Part shown: in pieces, positions 24,401 through 36,400 of the stretch
Numbering within the stretch: the stretch's first letter is position 1
How the letters are laid out: every line of letters starts with the position of its first letter
From: Apostichopus japonicus
Lineage: Eukaryota; Echinodermata; Holothuroidea; Aspidochirotida; Stichopodidae
Length of the DNA: 64,000 nt
Assembly (NCBI RefSeq): GCF_037975245.1
Contig: NC_092565.1
Span: 8,178,999-8,242,998 of the forward strand
Direction of reading: 5' to 3'
Notes under the pieces: generated by a model
The model's input: the letters and a program-made list of their open reading frames with translations, nothing else
Told to the model about the DNA's origin: nothing
The model's database searches: none
Made by a program: the position numbers and the translations under genes

Positions 24401-27400
24401 GTTGGCTATTACAACAAATTCAATTGAAACTTTTCGGCCCAAGCGGCCCCTCTCACCGACCTAACAAAACCCTTGAGGTTGAACAAGGTTGAAAGTCGTG
24501 GGCCGCAAAGTAGAGCATTTCAAATGTTAAAGCGCAGACTGGAAACTGCACCTATTCTAAGGTTACCCAATATTAGCAAGTCATTTATATAAAGATCATT
24601 TACAAAAAGAACCGACGCATCGGACATCAGGATAGCCGCTGTGCTATTGCAGCAGGATGCCGGCATTAAACATCCTATTTCTCACGTGAGCCGCAAGCTA
24701 CAACCGAGAGAGGTCTCGTACTCTACTGTTGAGAAAGAATTTGTGGCCCTCGTGTGGGCAGTGCAAAAGTGTCAAACTTATCTGTATGGGGTAGACTTTG
24801 TAGATCTAGCAAACATTACGAAATCTAAGTTCAAGAATAGCAGGGTGATGCGGTGGGCGCTGTGTTTACAACCGTTCAGGTTCGTAAGTAAAAGCTATTA
24901 AGGGTTCTGAAAATCATGGTGCAGATTTTCTCAGTAGGTGTACTGCTTGAAGCACACTTCCACGATTTTACATCTTGAGTTCATTAAAGGGACATTTGTG
25001 GGTCCAAACTTGTAAATTTTCAGGGAAGATGAAACATCTTCCTTAAGAAGGGGTGCGTGTCACAGGTCAGATTTAAGATATTTCCTTTTGTTTAAAGACC
25101 ACCTTGTGAGAAATTTACATTCTTTGTGCACCTTCAAGGTATTTCCACAAGGCTATTGTTTTATCAATTGTTTTATCATCTGCACGTTGTATTACATTGC
25201 CGCAATTTAATTATGTTATTGTTTCGATACGAGATTTGCAAGAAAATATTTTTCACTTATCTATTTTCAGGGTTTTTTGGTTTTTGTATTATGTATCTGC
25301 TGTACATCACGGTGAATAAATTCACTACACTTCAACTCCTGTATTCCCTTTGTCATTTTTGTCCTCCGACTTACAACGACATTTGGCACTTTCAAGCCGA
25401 TCTACGTATCTCTTCAGTAAGTTTGCATGGAAAGTCTTATCCTTTCCGTTTACCTCAAGCATGTAGTCGATTCCACCAACCTTAGTTTTAACCACAAATG
25501 GCCCTCACCACTGCAGTATCAGCTTATTATTAACAGTCGGCAATAATATCAGCACCTTATCGTTCGATTTGAATTTTCTGTCTCTAGTTCTTGCATCATA
25601 ATACTTTTTATGTCTAGCAGAAGCTTAACTCAATTCTTCCTGAGCAACCTTGCAGGTCTGCTCCAATCTTTTCCTCAAGTCAACTACATATCGATAAGTG
25701 GTTTTTGAACTCCTCCTCTTTAAGATCACCGGCGAGGGCCATTTATGGTTAAAGGTAAGGATGCAATTTGTGTTATAGACCAACCTGACAAATGATCGAG
25801 CCTGTCTGTAGTTAGAAACAGTTTTATTAATAGCATCTTGAAGGCCTTCTGGAGCTGTAACCTGTCTTTCTGCATCAGTAGTTCGGATCACTGTTCTGTC
25901 TTTTACCTAGAGCCAAAATGAGCACACACAAAAAGTAGGTGTTAGTCTGCTGCTTAGTTGGATAATACGTGTTAAGCAAAGAAAAAAGCTGTCAAGAGAT
26001 TTTCTCTTTCACCCAAATGTAGTATATGATGCAACAGGTACCTTCATACCAAACATAGCAGTAACACTGTATCATTTACTGCAGCGAGCAATGAAATAGC
26101 ACACATGATAGTGCTACTACCACTTACAGTGTATGCTAGAGTCCCTTTGGGCACAACTGGTAATTTGAAGTCATATTAACAGCAATGAGTCACACTGTTT
26201 TAGTGTTTATTAGCTCTACACCATATGCACTGATTGGAATCTGACTAAAGTATAGTCACTATTCTGAAGTGCTCTAGGACTGCTACACTTACCTCAAACG
26301 ACTTAAATGAACAAACTTTTTGAACATGCCTCGCTGAATGTATTTCGTAACATTACCTCTATTTTAATTCTTCTGGATTGCTTCACTCTTTACTTTTCAT
26401 GGGTTTGGGGATGTTCAAAGCTTTAACCAATATTGCAAAAGCTTAAAGTACTGCAGACACCTAGCCAACGTGCCCCATATTTAGTACATTTGTTCTTACC
26501 ACACATGGCAGTGGTGCAAGCAGTGTGGACTTAGCTATGTTCTTAAGCTATGTCCACAAGTAACGTTCACTGTACAAAACCATGGTGTGGAAGCACCATG
26601 TCAAGGAGGGTACACTGCACAAAACCACAGCTATATCACAAATGTCAATGGTGTGACCGCAAGTAGTATACACTGTACCAAACCACAGCTATACCACACA
26701 TGTCAATAGTGCTACACTGCAGTAATTACCTTGCCACCTAACAACCACTCACCTTTACTTTGAGTTGTCTGTTAGGGAGATCTGTGTATGAGCTGTTCCA
26801 CTGTTGAACATTCCATCCCTTGGCATAGAGGATAGCTTCCACTAACAACATATCTGCCAGAGCATCACCAACCGTCTTAGCAGTAGAAGAAGAAGAAGAA
26901 AGGGACAACGTAAAAATGTGTAAAAAATTGAAGACAACTCTGTTATCATCAATACTGTATGAGGAGTCCTGCTTTATGGTCACACAGCTGATCCTTACTT
27001 CTTTGGTGGAAAGGATGGTGGCTGTGATTATATAGATTACTGATGGAATTAATGGAATATTTAATACTTAAGTTTGCAAATTTGCATACAGGGTAACAAC
27101 ACAACACAAGGCTGGTTTATATTGAGCAGAACACTGTTTAGGGGATAAAACAGATCCAGATGAAAGGGATACTGAACAGAACAAGATTAAAAGGAATGTA
27201 GAATGTATAATAACTGTATGGATATTGAACAGTTCAAGACTAAAATGATATGAGGCAGAATAATATGAAAGGGATGTCCAACGTATCAACACTACATGGA
27301 TATTGATGATATCTTACTGATCAGATAGAGGCATACCACAGATAAGGAAGCTGGTTAAAGTGGCCATGACACAAAAATTTCAACGTCATGTCTTTTTGGG

Positions 27401-30400
27401 ATCCATCTAAGAATGCTCTCTAGAACATATATCAACCATTCTGCCAGTTAAAAATTTGATTTTTCCCTGCGAAAATTGAGATTTAATTTACCCTCTTCGG
27501 GCTTGAAAAGTTCGTTCGGATGAAAATTTTCCTAATCTCATGACGTCATGAATGCTGGTTATTGATACAGATTCCATCGCTCTCTTCAGAAATCAAATTT
27601 CTTCACTTTCATACCAAGCAAACTGAATCATTCAAAGGAAACAATTTGCATTAATAATAATAATAATAATGATCCAAATTAACATTAAACTGCCAGTTGT
27701 TATTATCACAATCACAAATAAAAAAAATCTGACCTGGTTTGTGAGATTGACTAAACATTGAAGGCACTCTGCGGCATGTCTTTGACTTTCTGAAAGACTA
27801 AATAAACAGAATGCAAAGATGCATTGAGGTTGTGATGATATATTAGTTATGATATCTGAGGGTTCTAGGTTGTGAGGTTTCCACCGATTGCTCTGTATTT
27901 CACTGATATAGAGACCATGGAATGTCATGTTGGAGCACAATTGACTTTTGCAAAGATGCAAGAGGACTATTTCAAAGATTTTAACACTTCCCATTACTCC
28001 AAACAAGACCAAATTTTTCCAGTAAGAAGAGAACAAACAAAACCCTTACAACAATTGTGATTGGCAGAATGCATCAACCACTTTGTAATTAACTTTACAT
28101 GTATATACATTGAGTAACACATCCATTCAGACCCCCCCCCCCACCCCCATGGATGGGCAATATTAGCATTCATTGTGATAACCCTCGACCTTTTCCAGCA
28201 GGAAAGACAAAAACACTTCCAGCCATAGTTGTAAATGTATATCAACTGAGCAAGACATCCCATACAGGCATTCCATTATTGATGACTGGTTGAGTTTGCA
28301 GTAATGTTTTACTGTGAGGTGCTCAAGATGACCTCTGGCCTATTTTTTCTGTACTGCTTATTGTGCCCCTTCCCAAACTGGATGTCTTAAACCTGCCCTT
28401 CTGACAATGTGAGCAACCTCTAGGAGAGATAGAGGTTTGATTCATTCTTGCTTTTGATAGCTAGTTACTTCTTATGGACTTCAAGACATATTCCTATGCA
28501 CTTTCCTTTACCCTTTCCTTTACCAACAATAGATAAAATTACATTACAGCACTATAAACAAGATTTGTTTGAAAAAATATCTCACAGTTTGCACAATAAT
28601 GACCTCGAACAACTTTTGACCTCTTATCCTTGCACAACTTTTGTGCCCACTCACCAACCAAAGTTTTTAAAGGATTTACATTTGGACCTGCCTGGCCCTT
28701 TCAATCTACATTTTGTGAACGCATTATTGAAGCCTCTAAACTTGGGCAAAATTTTGGACAATTCGTTACCAGGTTTGAGTAAACTGGGCCGTGAGCAATG
28801 TTATGTCAATGATGTCAAATAACCATTGACTTCTAATAAAACCAACAGGGTTCATATTCTAGCTATGGAACAACCACAAATTTAATTAGATATACACCCA
28901 AGATTCCATTTTTCAGATATCATGTTTAAAAAGGATCTTCAACCTTTGACCGCCACCATAAACAATAGGCTTCATAAAATCAATATGGGGCAACCACATG
29001 AAATGTTAGAGATCCATCAAGTTCCCTCTTGATATATCGTGTTTAGGTTTTCACATTCGAACGCTGATGAGCTAAACTGACCTTTCACCTCTGTCAAAAA
29101 CAAGACCACTTCTTGAGCATCCACATACAAAGTTTGAGATCCATCTAAGTTTCCTTCTTGACAAACTGTGTTCACATACTTTTCACATTTTGACCTCTGC
29201 TAATCTTAAATGACCCTTTGATCTCCAGTATAAAAACAAAAGGCATCAATATGGAGCATCCACAGACTAAGTTTGAGATCAATCACATTCCTGTTTTGAG
29301 ATATTGTGTGTGCAAGCAAGGCATCACACACACATTACACACTAACATCATGATGATTGCAAAGGTTACTAAATTCTAGCAACATATTGTGTAAAAGGTT
29401 CTGCATACTTTTTCTTCTGTTTAGAGTGTAACAGTTTGTCCTGATCATATCACACACAGGCTTTCCCAGGAGACAGGTAAGTTAGGAGCAAAATTAATGT
29501 GGAATCGATCTTCACAATTCCGAGAAACTCACTTATCACTACCAGTTGTTTTAAAATTTCACTAATGTTCTAGCTTTTTGGGACAAACAAGTTAGGGTTT
29601 GAAAGTCACTGCAATACTGTATTATTTAATGAGCAAATGTTTGATAAATGAAATTCTGTGTGATGGCCATAAGTTCATCGGCCATCCCTCTAACCAGTTT
29701 CTTTCATACACAGCCTGTGAATCTAAACACTATATTCTGTTACGTGGTGATGGCTTTGGCAAATCTTGCATAGTTCTGTGCAGCAATCTCAGTTAAACAA
29801 CTATTTAGCACATCTGCTTAACTCTCATCTAAGAATATGATAAATATTTAGTGGAACAAAACTGTTGTTATGATAAATGAATAACTTATTTCAGCTTTTC
29901 TTTGGTAATATCTTTAGTCATGAATAAAGCACTCTGCAGTTAAGTCTCTGAGTTAAGATTCTCACCTGTTGTTTTGAGAGGCAGACGATATTGCTTCTTC
30001 AGCTCTCTTACTGTACAGCACCTGTCATAATGAAATACATCACTCATCAATGGTTACAAACTAAAACACATTGCGGCGTTGTTTATGATAGGTTTAATAG
30101 AAGCAACTGAAGCAAATGATAGGAATAGAAGCAACTGGATGTGCTTATAGCTTCTCTTGCCATATAAAAAACATGTAACTATAAAAAAAAAAACGGATAC
30201 TAAAACACTTTAGAACATCTATTTAATTTCAGAACATACATCAAATCTAAACTAGACCTAAGAAACTTTCATAGCACACATACCAAAGTTTTCCTAATAT
30301 GGGTACAAGAATCAGTCATTATTCATGTAGTACCAATTAACTGCACCTTTTTGGCCCAACTAAAAATGCATAGTACTCATGCAAAACATTGCATAAATAA

Positions 30401-33400
30401 CCTGACTGGACTTGGTGAAAACTGTAATAAGATTTTGTAATAAAAAAACAACTCCTTTAGATTTGGTGTTAAGAATTCACTTTACGTGTTAGATGCATCT
30501 CATACTTGTCGAGTATTTTGAAAATATCATATTAGTCAAAGGCTTTCAAAGTCTGAAACCCTTGTAAAGATAAGCTTGGATGAATTTTCATACTTGCTAT
30601 GTCTTCAATGAATTTCATACTTAGTGTGTCTATCCAAATTTAATGAGTACAAAGAGCAATAGCAATAGCTGGTTCAGGTAGTTATTTACACCAGTGATCC
30701 CAATGTCCAGGGGACCCTGAGAGTTGGTTACGAAATTTTAGCCACATAAATAATTGATTTGCTTTCACGTAAGGGTTGCATACAGGAGCAGACATTAATT
30801 CAGATCAGTGAAGGGTACAGGGAAGAACAGGCTATGGACTGCCGTTCTTGTTTTCAAATTAATCAAGATTCCATTATAACAAACCCTTACACAACAAAAA
30901 TACGCAATGTTTAATTAAACTGATAGAAATGATAGCACCAACTTGCATATATAAGTACCATACCCAGTTCCATAATTTCTCGTATGGGCCTCATGTTAAG
31001 CACAGTTTAGATGAAATGAGGTTGTAGGGTCGAAGCTCTTGAACCAGGGCCCCTGAAAGCCAACTAACATACAAAAATCCTATCGGTGTTTATAGAGATC
31101 AAAGGATGTTTGAAGTCAATAGAGTGATAGTCTGAAAACCTTATAAAATAGGATAACCCCCATAGGAATGCTTGGATGGACTGGATTTAGATCCATCTTT
31201 GGTGATTTCATGTTCCTGTTTTTTTTTTTTGCAGATGTGAAAAGATTGGATGGTTCAGTCTATCTCGTATTTCTGGAGTCAGCAGCAGGACATCCATGAC
31301 ATCATGAATATCACTATGGCTACAACTAACATGGCCGACTTGGGGATATGCTAACAGACCAAGGAGCCAGAGAACAACTAAGCCTCTTTGGCTGTCTGCT
31401 TTACTGATATTTTGTGTAATGTAATTGTATAATATCATGTAAGATATATAGCCTTGCTGTTTTTTCTCTTTAATATAAAAGAAGAAGCTAATTGAAACTT
31501 ACTGTTCCATGACCATTAGCCTCAAAATAAACACCAATATCAAACTCGGCTGCTTTGTGATGCAAATGTTTGACTCCAGTCTTTACACAAGCAACAGGTA
31601 CTTTCTGTTGGTCAAAATGGGAAATATGGAAAAGTCAGTTTCATTGTCTGTAGTATCCAAATATGACAAACATTAGACCTTCAGTTAAACCACAATGTCC
31701 TTCTCAACATACTTCTTAGTACACTTACTTCTTAGTGCTTCTGCACTGAGCAGGAAAACCCTCATTAAAGATGACAATAATAATAAAAATAAATAAAAAA
31801 CACATATAATACTGAGACTTGTTTGAAATAAGGTTTAGCAATGGCAAGGTATAAACAACTGCTGTAGCTAAGATGGTTCATCTCATTTCAAGTTTGTTTG
31901 ATTACATGTATAGACACAAATCTCACACTACTCAAACTAGTGTTGGTTTCTTTTTTCTCTCCATCCTTTGTCTACTAATCCCCTAACATCTATCTCTTTG
32001 TGTTCACCCTGCTCATTAACCTGTCTGTATTCTGTGCTTTTATTTGTCCCTTCTGTTACTTGTCATTCAGCCTCTGAAGAAGATCCTGCTAGGATCGAAA
32101 CGTCAGGCCAACTTACTTTTACACACTTCTCAAACTACTGTAACAAGTTACTGATTACACATTCACATAGCACACTAAACACATAGTAGTTATCTCTAAC
32201 ATTTCTTCTTCCTCATAAAATGTAAATATTAAAAGGTACAAATGTTTCACTGTTATGAGATGTGATTACAAACATATTTTATGTTTAATGATCCCACTCA
32301 ATTGGAAGAAAACTTAATAACCTATTAGAGACTAACATTCAATTCATCAAGAAATTTGTAAGTCGAGAATTCTTACATCCTGAGGTGTTATCACGGTAAA
32401 CATCTTAAATGCAGAGATTAAAAAGGAAGACAAATATCAAAGAATAGCAACCGATATCTTGTTATTATTTAGGTTTATTTGCATTTGTGTTTTCTCAATT
32501 CTCTGAGGATATCCAGTCATACCATTGTAACAAAACATGTATAAAGGTACATACTATTTCTTGAACGGCATATTGAGTTGAGCTTCCATTGGCGTAGGCT
32601 GTCTGGACAAGACCAACATTCAGAGTAAGCCCTGACAAGGTAAGAAGATTCTGTATGTAACCTGCAAACTAAATAAACAATATGCTTTAATTTTCATGGA
32701 GTATGTTAAAATACATGACAATATAATCAATTACTATTAAACTAAATTTATGTCAAACTATTAAATAATTTTACAAAACTATGAAATAATTTATTACAGA
32801 TAATAATTTGAATATTCTAGCAAATTAACATACTAATTTATCTCAACAAGATACTTATGCTATATGTGAATGGGTGTCAGTCAGGCAAGGGTCTTCATAG
32901 TACTGTAATTGAAGGCCTGTAAGAAACATTTTTTTACAGCACGTTAATAGAATTTGCATACGTAATTGGTTATAGTAAAAAGAAATATATAAAACACTGA
33001 AAGTTCTAGACTGTGTCCAGAATATTAATGATATACTAAACAGGGCTGTTGCTCAATGTGATTGAATGTAGGCCTAGGTTACTGGTATAGTGATCAATTG
33101 TAAAGGTCACTTGGGCTGTACCAATTAACAAGGAAATATCCCTGAATAAATGGCCCATTTGGCAGTTATAAACCTCTGAAATCATGATGGTATGTTCATG
33201 TGTGTTTTTAATGAAGGCCAAATGTCATTTGACAAAAGAGTGCAACGTCTCAAGAAGGAGAATCTTAGATGATGATATTTCCTACTAGGAAAGTGGATAA
33301 AACATATTGGTTTGATGAACCTGAAGTGTATGTCAGAAGTCATGAAGAAACAAGTAACAAGACCTCATTCTTTAGTGGAGTTGAATGGTCATTTACAGGT

Positions 33401-36400
33401 AACAAAACCTCATTCTTTAGTGGGGTTGATTGGTCATTTACAGGTAACAAGACCTTATCCTTTAGTGGGGTTGATTGGTCATTTACAGGTAACAAGACCT
33501 CATTCTTTAGTGGGGTTGATTGGTCATTTACAGGTAACAAGACCTTATCCTTTAGTGGGGTTGATTGGTCATTTACAGGTAACAAGACCTCATTCTTTAG
33601 TGGGGTTGATTGGTCATTTACAGGTAACAAGACCTTATCCTTTAGTGGGGTTGATTGGTCATTTACAGGTAACAAGACTTTATTCTTTAGTGGGATTGAA
33701 TGGTCATTTACCGGTAACAAGACCTCATTCTTTAGTGGGGTTGAATGGTCATTTACAGGTAACAAGACCTTATTCTTTAGTGGGGTTGATTGGTCATTTA
33801 CAGGTAACAAGACCTCATTCTCTAGTGGGGTTGATTGGTCATTTTCAGATTACAAGACCTCATTCTTTACTGGGTTTAATTGGTCATTTACAGGTAACAA
33901 GACCTCATTCTCTAGTGGGGTTGATTGGTAATTTCAGGTTACAAGACCTTATCCTTTAGTGGGGTTGATTGGTCATTTACAGTTTACAAGACCTTATTCT
34001 TTAGTGGTCACTTCATATGGATTGAACAGGGAATTATTGGTGGAAACCAAGTAAGCATGATACCTCAAGAAGGAAGCCTTGAGATGTTTGATTCCTTAAG
34101 ATAAAACTACATTTTACATCCTTGATACCTCAATGAATATTGCATTTTATCATTTGCCAGGAATGTGCAATGTTAAAACAACCTAAACCTTGTTGGTAAT
34201 ATTACTAATAAAGACAGCTGTAGAATAGGTACTTATGTATATAAAGGTTATTACACTGAAAGGAATATTACTTCTCCATTCTGTTGTCAAAGCAAAGGAA
34301 ACACTCATCTCACTTGAATCTCCAGTTCAAGAGAAAAAAAGCAGAATTTATTAATACTGAAATGTGAAACATAATAGAGCTTACCAAAGTAGCAAGTTTG
34401 TCTCCATCCAGCAGGTAAAACTTCTTTTCTAAAGAAATAAGTAGATTGGAAAATGTCAAAAATATGTGATAGACCTATAAACCATAGTGTGAACCTCTGC
34501 ATGTCCACGTTAGATATGCACATGCACTATGCGAGGACATACAGTAGAGTCCTGTTAGAGGGAGGCTTACCATACCTACTACACAGCTGCTGATTATTAA
34601 GGGGTCACTTTTACTCTTTATGGCCAGGTGGTATTAAGTCTATATACTTATAACAACAAAATACAATTATCATTCAGAATACCATAAAAATCTTCCTACC
34701 AAGAGTAAAAACATATTGTTTACATCTCCTTCACACTTTTCATATTAGACAAGCACATACAATGTCAGTGTACAATTGCTCAAGAAACGGTACGAACAAA
34801 CCTTTTAAATTAGTACTTTCCATTGAATCCAATCATAGAACTTTACAAACCGGAAAAAGGAATTTAGGATTTTGGCAGATGCCTCGCATCAGTGAAGTGA
34901 ACCTATTTAGCACCTCTGTACATTTTAGAAGCAATGAAGGGCCATATGGAATCACCTTTATCAACATAAAAATACACAATCCTGTCTGCGTCACCATCAA
35001 AGGAGACACACTTAACATCAGCAACTGCTTCAACACCTGCAATAAATAACAAACAAAACAAAGATTGTTTACACTTCATATCATTCATATTTCACAAACT
35101 CAATGCAACTGAGTGTATTGTTTGTTAGTGAGTCGAGGGAGACAAATCAATGTAAACCGCAGAAGAGATTCACAGACAGTAACAGTAAAGACATCCATCG
35201 AAATACTAATAATAATAATATATTCATTTATAAAGCGCAACTATATGCAAATGCATTTCTATGCCCCTTAAAATCACAATATATTATCCCGGTCAACGAT
35301 AACCTGTCAAACTTAGAGACAATCCCTCCTCATGGCAGCAGCTAAACAGTGCCCAGCTGACAGTTTTATCTCACAGGTCCCCATTTATACACCTGGGTGA
35401 AGAGAGGCAATGGAGATAAAGTGCCTTGCCCAAGGACACAACGCAATGATCTGGCCAGGACTCGAACCTGCCAACCTTAGATCACAAGTCAGCTGCCTTA
35501 ACCACTTGGCCACAAAGCTCTCACTACGCTCTCACTACTTACCTCATAACGGACAAGATAATCAAAATACAATTAAAAACAATTCAACTTATTGTGACAC
35601 AGATTTAGCTACATCTTAAGTTGAGGGAGACCGTAAGAAACATGTTGCCCTTCCTTGGAACAAAACTGATCAATAACTATTATGTGCATGCGCTCTTTGA
35701 AAATATTAGTAAGACCTGTCACGGTATAATTGTATTCAAGACAACCACGAAGATATGCATATATGCTATAAACTCACCATTAGGGCACTTCTGTAGCAGC
35801 TTAACAAAGTCAGCACCACACTGAAATCAAAAGGATGATTCAATGGATGAAGTGGAGCTCATTTCTCAATTCTGCAACTCGCCCATTTAATTGACACATT
35901 TTCCTTCTTACAGGTTCAAAACAAGTCATTGCAAGATACAGAAACACTTGATTTATTATTCGAAGACGGGCTCATTACACATCAAGTTATGGAATATATG
36001 CAGAACCTTGGACATTGTTGTCCAAGCAAATTGCTATCATTAAGATCTCCCTCTGCTAATTTGTGTTTTTAAGATGACAATCCTTTATACTGTCTAAAGT
36101 TGATTATTAAATAACAGTCCAGGTCAGACAACTGTCAAAATAGAAAGCAAAATCCTAAAATTGAAGCATTCTTAGACTATGACTATCCATATTTACTTCA
36201 AATATGTGCAGTATGTTCATATTTCAAATGTGATTTAAAGCAGCTGCATGGAAAGTGGAATGTCATTTAAGTTGACAATGAATTACAACTAGGTGCAATA
36301 ATCACCAATTAAGAGAAGAGTACAACCTTTTTGGCAACTAGGACTAAGTTTGGGTTACCTTATATTATTGCACAAGTAAATACTTTGCAAGCATTTCCAG

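Noticed and set aside
25058-25333. Complete 3' LTR of the Gypsy element
   Set aside because: Start resembles polypurine tract plus TG, but no matching 5' LTR or CA end could be found, so it is not annotated separately.
27355-27570. Possible MITE starting TTAAAGTGGCCATGACAC
   Set aside because: No matching inverted end or target duplication was found.
33269-33959. 215-220-codon repetitive frames
   Set aside because: Stop-free only because the 45-bp unit is a multiple of three; no start context or flanking gene structure.
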